From positions 2,811,688 through 2,839,370 of the forward strand of contig BFEA01000030.1 of the NCBI GenBank assembly GCA_003427395.1: a stretch of DNA of 27,683 nucleotides, read 5' to 3'. Every line of letters starts with the position of its first letter. Position 1 is the stretch's first letter. Below are positions 1-10,916 of this stretch, piece by piece. A program made the translations under genes and the position numbers. The notes beneath the pieces were generated by a model. It did not search any database and was not told the origin of the DNA. It was given only the letters and a program-made list of their open reading frames with translations. This DNA comes from Chara braunii. Taxonomy: Eukaryota > Streptophyta > Charophyceae > Charales > Characeae.

Positions 1-1206
1 AGGCGCCGGACCATTCGATGGTCCGGAGTCCCCGAGGCGCCAGACCATTCGATGGTCCGGAGTCCCCGAGGCGCCGGACCATTCGATGGTCCGGAATCCC
101 CGAGGCGCTGGACCATTTGATGGTTTGGAACCGAGGCGCCGGACCATGGGATGGTCGGGTGTCCCCGAGGCGCCGGACCATTCGATGGTCCGGCGTCCCC
201 GGGCTGCCGGACCATCCCATGGTGTGGAGGCCTCGAGGCGCCAGGTCATGGAATGGTCCGGCGTCCCCGATGTGCCGGACCATCCTATGGTCTCTGTTGG
301 ACCCCGAAACGCCGACCACTCCATGGCCCGGAGCCCCCGAGGCGCCGGACCACCCCATGGTATGGAGCCTCCCCCCCCGAGGGCCCGGACCATCGAATGG
401 TCCGGCGCCTCGGGGTCGCTGGACCACCCCACGGTCCGGACCCCCTGATGCGCCGGATCACCCCACGGTCTGGAGCCCCCAAAGCCCCAGATCACCGGAT
501 GTATCGGCCCCCCGGGGGCGCCGAACCACCCCATGGTCTGGGCCCCCGAGTCGCCGGACCACCCCATGGTCTGGAGCCCCCGACGCACCGGACCATCGGA
601 TGTATCGGCACCCCGTGGGCGCCGGACGACCCCATGGTCTGGACCCCCCGAGGCGCCGGAACAGCCCATGGTCTCGAGGCCCCGACGCACCGGACCATCG
701 GATGTATCGCCGTCCCTGAGGCGCTGGACCACCCATGGTCTCGATCCCCCAAGGCATTTTACCACCCATGGTCTGGAGCCCCAGAGGCGCCGGACCACCC
801 CATGGTCTTCAGCCCCCGAGGCGTCGGACCACCGGATGTATCGCCGTCCCCGAGCCGCCGGACCATGCCATGGTCTGGAGCCCCCGAGGCGCCGAACCAC
901 CGGATGTTTCGGCGTCCCCGGGGCACCGGACCATCCCATGGTGTGGAGCCTTGGGTGTTCGCCCATCCTCGTCGCGCCGGACCATCTCATGGTCCGGAGC
1001 CACCGAAGCGTCGTACCATCCCCGTGGTGGGGAGCCCTTGGGGACACCGGACCATTGGATGCTCCAACTTCCTCGAGGCGCCCGACCATCCCATGGATTC
1101 TTGCTCCGCGGCGCCTCCGTGGCTCCGGAATATGGGAGGCCCCCGAGGCCTCGGACCATACCATGGTTCGGAACGCGTGAGGCGCCTGACCATTGCATGC
1201 TTCGGC
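1..1206. repeat. 34-bp palindromic satellite array (left)
   Basis: About 35 diverged units follow one another. The first two are exactly 34 bp apart (1-34, 35-68). Each unit has a GGCGCC-like box, then GGACCAT, three variable bases and ATGGTCC, then a CCCCGAG-like spacer, so each unit can fold into a short hairpin. Because 34 is not a multiple of three, the array is open in several frames on both strands, giving Pro/Arg/Gly/Trp-rich ORFs that I do not regard as genes. Divergence rises towards the right end (about 950-1206). The left edge lies outside the window. The palindrome recurs in the satellite at 10917-12620 and the hairpins at 12724-13147. Confidence 0.95.
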
Positions 1207-1846
1207 ACAAACTATGAAATATACATTCTTTGTGTTTGCTAGAGTTTTAATCAGCATCGTTTTTTCCGATACGTTGTTACAATTTTCTTTCCCTTTTTTT
1301 GTTTTTTGTTTTTTTGTTTTTTTCGGAATGAAAAAAATGGGGAAAAAAAAAAACCCACGTACACACGCAGCAGGGGAGTGTTATATCAGAAGCCGGGAAA
1401 GGAGCCCCATGTCCCATACAAATAAACATAACTGTCTGAAAGGCGAACAACGCAGACCCCCGATGGAGATGGCTCCAAACTAGTGCTGAAGGGCTACACC
1501 AGCTGGAAAGCGGGTCCAGCGTCCCAGTTTTGTACACCACACTGCTGTTTGATTTGACTAGCAGCGATCCTCCCACCTTCACACCAGTTCGCCTTCTCGA
1601 CCTCCCACCCTGCCTTTGTCCTTGGCATGTACATAACACAAATGTCCCAGTTTTGTACAAAAAAAAAAAAAATAACATAAGAGGACACGGAGGCGCGACT
1701 GCAATAGACAGGTACTGGGGCATACCACACGAACCCACCTACGTAGTACACACTGCAGAATGTACGCCCTGTACCCCGACACCACACGCTTCCCGCCATG
1801 GTTGAAAACAATCTGACTATGGAACTGTTTGACAATGTTCCAGGAT
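1207..1846. other. Non-coding interval with T- and A-homopolymers
   Basis: I see no gene here. The stretch has T-rich and A-rich homopolymer tracts (about 1258-1352 and 1660-1673) and one 16-bp word, GTCCCAGTTTTGTACA, present exactly at 1521-1536 and 1644-1659. Short ORFs on both strands have low-complexity compositions and no recognisable domain. Confidence 0.6.
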
Positions 1847-2806
1847 TCAAGTGGACCTCCACGAGCAGCCAAAGCCATACAACGCGTTCATCGATGAGCC
1901 GACTGTGAGGCACTGCGGTTCGTTGATGGTCGCATTCTTTGTGAACACTGAAATGTATTTCATGCGAACGAACCCTCCACCCCCTGTCAACGATTTCCCT
2001 ATTGCATCACAGATACACGTCACTTTTTTATCCACCTCTTGCCAAATGTCGATATCGTCGACTTGACCGGCTAACACTATATTCATCCTATCGTTCGGAC
2101 ATCGGCCTTGCACTAAGCATATGCCCTTCTTTTGGAAACTCAACTTGTTGCGCAAGACATATACAACTGTGTCGGTTAAAGTTCGACTTTTGTTCGAACA
2201 AGCCACGCACAACACCCTACCGAATATGAATTTGGCTAAACGTAATCTGATGCAATAGTACGACACAGCTCGTAGAGATAGGGCCTGGCCGCGGAGCGGG
2301 TGCTACTCAAGGTCAGGACTTAGGCGAGCGCAATCCAACATTTCTTGCTTCATCGCAGTAGACCAAACACGTGGCGAAGTCGAGGTGTATTCACATTCTT
2401 GCAAGCTGCACTCACGATGACAAAGCCACAATGAGGCACGCAAATGGCGGAGGTACTTTGGGACGAGGACGTTGTTGGGCACTGGGATCAGATTTCCCCA
2501 CTCCATCATGCTAGCGAATTTATAGTCATTAGCCCATGGACAGTCTCGCATTACGCTCTCCCAAAAACTATCGTTCGACATGTCGAGATGCTCATCAACG
2601 AAAGGGGCAACAATCATCCATGGATCTGATTCGAAGTCCTCCCTGGTTGCAGTCAGGATTTTCGTGTTTCTGCCAGAACGTCGTATCGACAGTGCGCAAG
2701 GGTGAAACGGTTGTGGTCGACGCTGGAGCCATATCGCACGATTCATCGTATATGAAATTTTCATCGTCAGTAAGATGTACCCTACACACATGAATGAACA
2801 CAACAT
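1847..2806 (-). pseudogene. Unrecognised gene, copy A, one in-frame stop
   Basis: Reading the minus strand, one frame runs from 2806 to 1847 (about 320 codons) and is cut only by a TAG at 2303-2305. The same frame is open on both sides, so this looks like a single nonsense mutation. The first part contains TATREDFESDPWM and CPWANDYKFASMMEWGN. The second contains LCVACSN, a TLTDTVV stretch, CDAIGKSL and GGGFVRMKYISVF. The protein matches copy B (3148-3960) in the same order, which argues strongly that it once coded. I do not recognise the family. The segment with a conserved Trp, a DAIGKSL helix and a GG-FVRMKY strand is vaguely like the end of a Rossmann methyltransferase, but that is weak. 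The conserved part begins near 2659; residues upstream are not shared and the true start is unknown. Confidence 0.6.
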
Positions 2807-3147
2807 ACATCAATTATTGTGCACCCTGCCTTCCCGTGTGGCCGAATACCACAGGTAATAGACAACTTTGTTCCGATGAGTAACATACATTTCGGGGCAT
2901 CGAATATTGGCGTATCGACTACAAAAAACATATATCTTTCTATCACGAGAAACATACATGCCGCTATACCTGAGCTAACCTGCGAACATATTAATGGACT
3001 AACAAAATGCTTGTATAGCAATGTGTCCATCAATCGACATAACTTACGTTACAGTAGCACATCAACGCAATCCAACATCCCTTACATACACCCGTAAGCA
3101 CGAACAGTTTCACTCCCCACGCTGCACCGTGACCCTTTCACCTACAG
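2807..3147. other. Spacer between two minus-strand paralogues
   Basis: No supported gene. Short ORFs on either strand lack counterparts next to the other copy. The interval may hold the 5' part of copy A and the 3' flank of copy B. Confidence 0.5.
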
Positions 3148-3960
3148 TTAAGTTGAAAGCAAACGTTGTCTTTTACTGAACCCGTACAAAGCAGACAGCG
3201 ACAAACCGTAAGTAAGGCGGAGGGGGTCTTTGTATTTTCCCTTTTCCGAGAATGGAGAGATGTATTTCATGCGAACAAACGTCCCGTTTCTAGCCAAGTA
3301 CTTCCCCATTGCATCTCTGATGCGCACAATGTGAGTCTCAACCTCCAACTTTTCGTCGCCTTATGATACTCTCACGTGCTGCATGAAATCGGACTTGCTC
3401 TCCCTACCTAAGCACTTGAGAAGCGAGAGGCAATCTTTAGTAAGATGTAAACTATTGTGGGTCGCAAAAACGACGGCGTCTGTCAAAGTTGTTGCATTGT
3501 TCGTGTAGGCCACACATAATATCCTGCTGACAGGCTGGTGTCCTATTTTCACATGGACACAACCGTAGGAAATCACACTGGACGAATTCTGACAACTACT
3601 AGGCAAAGGGTAGTCACTCAAGAAGTCGCAGAACCTTGCGCATGTCAACAACTCGAATTGCTTAATCGGGGACTAGGTCCTGGACGAGGTTGTGATGCAC
3701 TTGAACTCTAGAAAGTCGAAGTTGGCATCGGAGGCCGCAAAGGGGAATGTCTTTGCGGCAACAAATCCGAAGGCAGCAATTGTATCATGTTTCCCCACTC
3801 CAACATGTTAGCAAAGCGATACTCGTTCGCCCATGGACATAAGGACATTGCGGACTCCCAATCCTCTTCACACCAATAATGAATAGGCCGATCAGTCCAT
3901 GGCACGACGCCCATCCACGGATCCATCTCAAAACCTTCTCGAGTGGCGGCGATGATCTCC
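3148..3960 (-). pseudogene. Unrecognised gene, copy B, frameshifted and with a stop
   Basis: This is a diverged second copy of the gene at 1847-2806, in the same orientation and order. From about 3960 to 3708 it encodes ATREGFEMDPWMGVV and CPWANEYRFANMLEWGN. After a frame change near 3663-3708 it continues as IKQFELLTCARFCDFLSD, LCVAYTN and TLTDAVV down to a TAA at 3361-3363. The same frame then goes on to 3148 with RIRDAMGKYL and GTFVRMKYIS. A stop also sits just upstream of the conserved start (near 3980). Identity to copy A is clear over most of the length, while the DNA has drifted much more, which suggests past selection on the protein. Function unknown. Confidence 0.6.
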
Positions 3961-4069
3961 GTCCGCTCCCGTGTTCCCTACTTGCCGCTCGTGGTATTAG
4001 CGGGAACGCAGCTCTGACCGAGTCGTCCTCGTGGTGGAGATGCTTGGCGTTCTCTCTACTCGACGGCAT

Positions 4070-4071
<2 letters not shown>

Positions 4072-4147
<76 letters not shown>
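4072..4147. repeat. (CA)n microsatellite
   Basis: About 38 uninterrupted CA units. The Cys/Val and His/Thr ORFs across it are artefacts of the dinucleotide run. Confidence 0.98.
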
Positions 4148-4151
<4 letters not shown>

Positions 4152-4343
4152 TATCTCCTTTATTAGGAGAGGAAATAATAATTTATAAACCATGATATAT
4201 TAAATAATAAAATAAATAAATAAATAAATAAATAATATATTTTTAAAATATAATTATATAAAATTAATATTAATAATAAAAGATAAATTAAATTAAAAAA
4301 TATATATATTAAAAAATAATAATAATAATAAAATAATATAATA
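4148..4343. repeat. AT-rich low-complexity DNA
   Basis: Almost only A and T, with runs of AAT and AAAT units. No coding potential. It forms the left flank of the putative transposon, and similar AT-rich DNA lies to the right (4695-4800). Confidence 0.85.
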
Positions 4344-4569
4344 ATAATTATCTACGTTGCGACTTGTACTCACCCCCGTACGAGTACAAGTTGTACTCAT
4401 TTCTTGTACACTACTCGTACTCAAGGCCCCGTACGACTTTTTTTAATTTTTTTTACTGTTTTTATTTTTTTTTTCCAATTCTAATAAGAATCTGCAGATG
4501 GTGCTCACGCAAATGTTGCTTGTCTTAGGATGTTATATCACACATATGTTTTTCGGGTTTTTTGGATGA

Positions 4570-4600
<31 letters not shown>

Positions 4601-4702
4601 GTACGGGTTGTATGGGGGCATACAGGTTCCCGTACAGATACTATCTGTATGTTTTGTACGGAAAGGCCCTGTACGTGTACGTTCGGTAACGTAGATAATT
4701 AT
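4344..4702. mobile_element. Candidate non-autonomous DNA transposon (MITE-like)
   Basis: A GC-richer block of 343 bp (4352-4694) sits inside AT-rich DNA. It starts CTACGTT and ends AACGTAG, a 7-bp perfect terminal inverted repeat with patchy similarity further in (GCGACTTG against ACCGAACG). ATAATTAT flanks it on both sides (4344-4351 and 4695-4702), as expected for an 8-bp target-site duplication of a hAT-like element. That octamer is its own reverse complement, so the data fit equally well with a 15-bp terminal inverted repeat and no visible duplication. The interior is crowded with GTAC words, has a CAGATA/TATCTG palindrome at 4635-4647 and a long T run near 4571-4600. It encodes no protein. 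Confidence 0.55.
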
Positions 4703-5111
4703 AAAACAAAAAAAATAAAATAATAATAATTTAATTTAAAACCTTTTGTTGATAATATTAAAGTCAAAAAAAAGAAATTATTTTTTTTTATAAAAGATTA
4801 ACACAGTTAGAAATTTTAATACACTGACGTTCTGAAAATCTATAAGCACGACTTGGAAAATCGTATACCACTCGCCCTTTCGATACCGATCCAGATTACA
4901 AGGCAATCTCACAACTTTAAGACGAAACATCCACCAACAAACCAATACGATACAAGCTACCAAATTTACATACCAATATACTACATACACTAGATAACGC
5001 TAACTAGTTATGGGAGTACCTAAACCGCAGGCAGTGGGCACACGGATAAAACAAAAACAAAAAAATAAACTCACATGACAGACCCCGAAACCCACACGTT
5101 TTGCAAAAGAA
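4703..5111. other. Non-coding AT-rich interval
   Basis: A-rich and T-rich sequence with no recognisable protein, RNA or repeat that I can support. Minus-strand ORFs here have no recognisable domain. Confidence 0.5.
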
Positions 5112-6090
5112 ACCCAGTCCGGTCTAAACAACACCTGCTGAAAACACCAGTCCGTAACGACGTGAATGCCACAATAGAGGACAATGCCCACGCATAAAAG
5201 ACAAGCAGGAAATAACGCTACCTACTTCCTCCATAGCCAACCCTTCCCGTTTAGAATAAACATTACACACATGGCTACAGAAAAAGACAAAACCAAAAGA
5301 TCCCATGACAGAAAATCGCCCTGACGCATAAGCTACGAAACAGACCCAGAGCACGACACGGTGATAGCTCACCTCTAGCAAAAGACGGCTTACACCCAGA
5401 GCAGACATTCCTCCCACGATACACCCTTACGACCACTACCAAGCACCCCCGCCTTCCCAATCTAAACCCCAGGACAGTACTGCCACGAGGCTACAGCGAC
5501 CCCATGCACTAGGCAGGCTATCAAACACAACACCTCTGAAAAACAAAACAAGGCATGCCAGTCCCCTACATAGAAAACACCCTTACCAGTAACCTTCACT
5601 TTCCTTCATACACGCATTACACCAGTCCGAAACGACGCCATAAAGAACAACGCCCATGCATAAGAGACAAACGGGAAACAACGCTACCTACTTCCTCCAT
5701 AGTCAGCCCTTCCCGCGCACAACAAGCATTGCACACACGGCTACACGAGCCAACCGGTAAAAGACAAAACCAAAGAATCCTGTGACGAGAAACAGCCCTG
5801 GCGCATAAGCTACGAAACAGACCCAGAGCACGACATACTGATAGCTCACCTCTAGCAGACGATGACGTACACCCAGAACAGACCCTCCTCCTACGATACA
5901 CCCATGCATCCACTACCAAACACCCCTGCCCTCCCAATCTAAACCCCAGGACAGTACTGAGACAAGGCTACAACGACCCCCTACACTAGGCACGCTATCA
6001 GACACGACGCCCTGCACAAACCAGTCCTTTACACAGAGACACACCTACTGCTAACCTGCACTCTCCCTCACATACGCATTGCGTCACCTT
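5112..6090. repeat. Tandem repeat of about 477 bp, two copies plus a partial third
   Basis: Matching landmarks recur 475-477 bp apart: CCAGTCCG at 5147 and 5622, and CCCCAGGACAGTAC at 5467 and 5944. The stretch around 6015-6085 (CCAGTCC, then CTCACATACGCATTGCG) matches about 5560-5625, giving the start of a third copy. Both full copies contain CTACCTACTTCCTCCATAG. Minus-strand ORFs appear in both copies, but the corresponding segments fall in different frames because of small indels. I therefore take the repeat as non-coding. Confidence 0.8.
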
Positions 6091-9000
6091 CCCCCCCAAA
6101 AAACGCAGGTACTACACACACCGCCATCCTACCCCCGCGAATCCCAGCTTGCACTCAAACCTGCTACACTGCACATTCTTCACATACATATCAATATAAT
6201 ACCTATGTGCCCTCGAATACACCTGCGAACGCAAATGCACTCATCTGCTTGCTGCATCGCTGAAGTACCAAACCTGCGTTTTTTCTGGCCCACCTCGCCG
6301 TAACACGAGTCCCCTCTGCTTCTCTCCCACGAGCACATCTGCTCGCGAGCTGCATCGGGTACCTGGGCTCGAGTGTACGCAATACAGTGCATCGTGCTTA
6401 GCACTTACACTGTAACCAGCTGACGGTACGCTACACGGCTGCAACTCCAGCTATGGCGACATCTGACCTTCCTGCGACACCGACCATGACAACTCAGGTT
6501 AGACTCGCTAACTCTACACCCCCTATCTGCCTACTATGGCTTACTCACCGCCCCATTCCCCCTTTGTTTCCCCCACCCCTTCCTAACAGGAGCCTCTACT
6601 AAACTAACCCCTCTGATGAGCTGCTATGGGTGCTAGGCGGCGAAAAGCGCGCTTAAGGGCGTGCACCCCCCCTATGGTTGGGTCCTTAGACCCTCTCCTA
6701 ACCCCAGCTAACCTGCTAACTTTAATCTTAATTGCTCCTATAACTTACATATTGTTGGGTGAACCCTATGCCGGACTAAAAGGACCAACCGGCTTCGTCT
6801 ACAGTCCCATGCGTTGGGATAGCTGTGTTCTTACACAACCCCCCCACACACTCGCCCGGATCATAAATCCTGTTGCTATGGTTGGGGTTGAATCCCCACC
6901 TCTGTAGACTATGCCACCTGTCCGATCTAACCATACTGTAAATGCCACAGGAATACCAACCTAATTTTACCAGTATCCGATTCCCGCACATTCACCAAAC
7001 ACCCCTGACCCCCCACCCCCTACCCTCCGCCGCCCACGAGCTTTACTCCATGGCACTAATATGCGCAACTCCCCCTAAAACTACTTACCTTAGCCGATAC
7101 ACGCTTATGCAAAATTAATTATAAAACCACCCGTTTTTTTTAATATACAAAAACTATGTGAATATTACTCCAAACCACACCATAGAACCACGCTTACGAG
7201 TTCTTAGATAACGAAACTTAACAGGGGAAACGAAAAAAACAAAACATAGTAATCCCTGATTGCTTGTCAGAATAACCATCTATATCCTAACCACTCCTAT
7301 GCTATAAACCCCCCCCTCCCTTTCCCTCTTCACTTCTCAAGATGCTAAAAGATTGACCGTCCCCTTCCACCTATAAATCTTATTATCTCGCGCTGCCCCA
7401 GTTCTGCTACCATCTCTTATTAGGGTTTCCAATAAGTAATCTGATTTTCCGAATGAATGACTCTGCCTATAATATTTGTTTTCACAATAACAAAATAAGT
7501 ATGCATACCGTCTCAGGTATCCTCAAATACTAGTAGAGAAGACCGTAAATTCCCTTGACTGCCAAACCATTAGCCCCTAAATTACTAGTAGGCATAATAT
7601 GCAATAGCTATTAATGATGATATATAACGATGTTCCTCAGCGATTGTGGCGAGTTTTGAATCTGAAAGACGAAAGATCTCGCGTCTACCAAAGCATGATC
7701 AAGCCCGTAGATTTCTATATCCAACACATAGAAGCGTTATACTACCGTTGTTTCAGAGAAGCGTCTACCAACGATGACTGTTTTTCACCAAAATAGCACC
7801 GCCAATTACCTTTACCAGAGCCCCCCTCAATTGCAATCAGGAGTGATATTTTGCTACACAACTAGAAGTTACGCACAAAGATAATAATGGTCGTTGTCAC
7901 CTCACTATCTTCTGGCAAATATACAAAACTCGCACATATCAATATTACTTTTATACAGATCGACACGCAACACGTGTAGTAATAGCTCAACACTAATCTT
8001 TACCGTACACAGTGATAATAAATTTGCTCCTGCCAATATACGGATGATGAATATGCATGGGTTAATTGAAATAAATAAATTACCATGCGCATACGAATGT
8101 CTTCCCATCAGATTGGACCTCCCAAATGAAAATCTTAGGGACATCATAATACGATACATACCTTCAACACTCATACAAATTAGTTGCGAGAAAGCTCTTT
8201 ATGCCTAAAAAGCTCTGTAGCACCAAGCGCCTGCATTAAATCCGAATGAATATTAGAAACGATACCATGCCATACATGGATACGTACCTATCATTGCGCA
8301 TGTATATATCTTCGCATACGAAAGTACGTATCTCCCCCTGTGTCTATGCTGACCACCTCATATACATAATTTTTATATACGCTTTGGACAGTAAAACGGG
8401 ACATACCAGTCTTACGGAACACTAGACCTAGCGGCAACTATGGTAACAGGATCAAGCCCGCAAAACACCATAAATACCGTTTACGAAGGTATGATCGCAC
8501 CATAGAAGCCTTTGACAAATCTTCTAATACAAGTAAAGATGTATGGTTTCTACCCAACACGAACCTCTTAGTAGGAAGGTACACTTGATGTTCAGATAAT
8601 AATAATATTTACTAGGATGCAGGAGAACAATAGCAACGACTGCTCTCCGGTAATATTCGCATCCGTCTTTAGATGCGTACTGTACAGTTAGGTAAAATGT
8701 CCCATACTCTGAGCTGCACTAATCTCAAGGCACGTACCTACGTATAACTTTTTTTTTTTAAAGTTCTTTCACTAAAACAAAACATTACTATACGTCATAT
8801 GATGACACGTCAACTACGAAGCACATAATGGTGTTTCCATATAAACGCCACAAAACGTCATTTCTTATACATTACTACTGCAAACGTGAAGATGTGTCGG
8901 CTACAAGAAGGCGAAATCATATGGAGCGCATACGCAACGCGATTGGATGAATTTTAATGCCCGTCCCCTCCATGGGCATATGGTCCCTTGGTGAGATAGT

Positions 9001-9940
9001 GTCGAATACATCTGACTTGTGTTCCACGCCCTAATTTTGCGCGATGTAGCAATATTTTCAACAAAAATAGCTTGAGTAAGCCGTTAAGACTACGTCGATT
9101 GACATTAAAAGATTCGTGTCAGTACGAGCTACGCAAATTACTTACTAATGATGTCACAAATCGAGGAAAGAACGCTAGTTGCACAATAATTGACCCTGAA
9201 ACGAATAGTACGTACATATCGAATAAGGACATTTCTGGTGCTCCTATACTTGTCAATTGCTATAAAATTCAAAGCAGGATCTGTGAACAGCATGTAGTTA
9301 CGGTAGACCTAGTCGCTGATATAAATATGATGCACTTACCAAATCATCAGCAAAAACACGCGGTCTCTTGGATACTGCCGCATTAGATAATATATAGACC
9401 CTAAAAGGTTATACGGATGCACGTTTGCTTTATGATTTCTGGTGTGCCTGTTTTTCGTAGCAGCAAGCATGGACTGAAGATTGGTAGACAACAACACAAA
9501 AGTAATCGTTTGAAGATGTGATGATGAAAGTGCAATAAGAAAAAACTCAGAAAGGACAATAAGATAGCACGACTAATTTTTCCTAACCTAAGGTGCATTC
9601 CTTTCTGATGTAAGTTAGCAAACAGAACCTTTCCCGTAAAAGCCTTTTTGTTTTCTTTCTTTTTTTAAAATAAACCACCCCCTCTCATGCTTGATTTAAC
9701 GGGGAAGCCTTACTAAATTACACAAGGACATGGACTGTTGCACAAAGATACGTGCATTCCTATACAGCCCCTGTATGAATGAATAGGTGTATATTACTGA
9801 TGCATGTACGTTTTCTCATGTTTTTGAAGGATGCCTGTATATAATTTTGCATCAGTAACGACAAAATGCATTTAGTACCATAACTTCATCGTTGAACAAG
9901 GATGTTAACGCACAAAAATTACTTCTCAGCTAGGCTACCA
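6091..9940. other. Long interval without a recognisable gene
   Basis: I find no convincing gene in this 3.8 kb. ORFs are short (at most about 104 codons), unrelated to any family I know, and without homologous partners elsewhere in the window. Composition is C-rich on the plus strand to about 7080 and AT-rich afterwards. It contains a 13-bp perfect inverted repeat (AAAAAACGCAGGT at 6098-6110, complement at 6272-6284) and another at 6797-6804/6902-6909. Exons of an intron-rich gene could be missed by eye. Confidence 0.5.
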
Positions 9941-9943
9941 GAG

Positions 9944-9973
9944 TGGCCCGGGGTCACTTGCCCGGCCGGGCCA
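9944..9973. repeat. GC-rich hairpin at the edge of an A/T tract
   Basis: Perfect 8-bp arms TGGCCCGG (9944-9951) and CCGGGCCA (9966-9973) enclose a 14-base loop, followed at once by an A-rich then T-rich stretch to about 10032. A second small hairpin, GGCCC/GGGCC, lies at about 10076-10088. Whether these are the end of a small retroelement cannot be told from the sequence. Confidence 0.5.
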
Positions 9974-10427
9974 AAATAATTAAAAATAAAAAAAAATAAA
10001 AAAATATTTTTTGTATTTTTTTTTTTTTTTTAAATTTGGTGAAGAATTTCGATGTGACCCTGAGGGGTGGAGCAAGGCCCGTAGGGCCACTGCTCGTAGG
10101 GAAACGAAACAAAAGAAAGAGAGTTTTTTTGTGCAGTTGTAACGTGTAACCCATAACTGCTGGAAGCAGTGGAAAGCAGACCTGACTTCGGATCCATAAC
10201 ATATATTGCTGGCCTGCTCCATTGCCGTACAATCTTTGCCGAACGTCGGATTTGTGCAGATGCACTGAGGCCTTGGGAAAAAGACAAATTAACAAGGAAT
10301 TCGTATGTTCAATTTTTTTTTTTTATGTGCCCTTCGATATTTTCAGGATCTGTGTAGTATCTGTTCTGATCAGTTGGAAAAAAAAAAAAAGATATATTTA
10401 GGGGTTCTGGACCCCCCAAAAAAAAAA

Positions 10428-10679
10428 NNNNNNNNNNNNNNNNNNNNNNNNNNNNNNNNNNNNNNNNNNNNNNNNNNNNNNNNNNNNNNNNNNNNNNNNN
10501 NNNNNNNNNNNNNNNNNNNNNNNNNNNNNNNNNNNNNNNNNNNNNNNNNNNNNNNNNNNNNNNNNNNNNNNNNNNNNNNNNNNNNNNNNNNNNNNNNNNN
10601 NNNNNNNNNNNNNNNNNNNNNNNNNNNNNNNNNNNNNNNNNNNNNNNNNNNNNNNNNNNNNNNNNNNNNNNNNNNNNNN
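10428..10679. other. Assembly gap (252 N)
   Basis: A run of unresolved bases between a poly-A stretch on the left and very G-rich sequence on the right. Both are hard to sequence, so the gap size may be nominal. Confidence 0.99.
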
Positions 10680-10900
10680 GGGTGCAGGGACCGGGGGTCC
10701 GGGTCCAGGGTCGGCGGGGGTCCCGGGGTCGGGGCCGGGGTGCTGGGTGCTGGGTGCCAGGGGCGGGGTCCCGCGGGGGTGCCGGGTGTCGAGCGGGCGC
10801 GGGGGTCTTCAGTGGGGTCCGGGGGTCGGCGCCCCCGCGGGAGGGGGTCCGGGGGTGAAATCTCGGCCCCGGCTTTGCCCCCAAGGGTCCCCGGGTGACA
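10680..10900 (+). repeat. G-rich low-complexity tract
   Basis: More than a dozen runs of three to six G lie close together on the plus strand (GGGGGTCC, GGGTCC and GGGTGCTGGGTGCTGGG words). The pattern fits several overlapping G-quadruplexes. ORFs on both strands give Gly/Arg or Pro/Arg strings and are not credible proteins. Confidence 0.8.
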
Positions 10901-10916
10901 ACCCTGCCTCCAACAG

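Noticed and set aside
1-1206. CRISPR-like array of regular repeats
   Set aside because: Units are directly tandem without unique spacers of fixed length, there are no cas genes, and the context is eukaryotic.
3785-4166. Cys/Val and His/Thr ORFs over 4072-4147
   Set aside because: Produced by the (CA)n run.
5124-5937. Minus-strand ORFs in the two 477-bp copies with shared GL-MEEVGSV-S-LS
   Set aside because: The matching upstream parts lie in different frames in the two copies, so coding conservation is not supported.
6797-6909. tRNA-like fold: GTCTACAG/CTGTAGAC ends, GGAT-CATAA-ATCC loop and GGGGTTGAATCCCC arm
   Set aside because: The region between the 5' arm and the CAT loop is about 50 bases, far longer than a D-arm, and the T-loop lacks a base compared with TTCRANY. 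It is not a canonical tRNA; at most a degenerate tRNA-derived sequence.
6626-9386. Scattered ORFs of 60-104 codons
   Set aside because: No recognisable domain, no partner elsewhere in the window, and lengths expected by chance.
9954-10295. Minus-strand ORF with a Lys/Phe-rich end
   Set aside because: Low-complexity end from A/T tracts and no recognisable domain.
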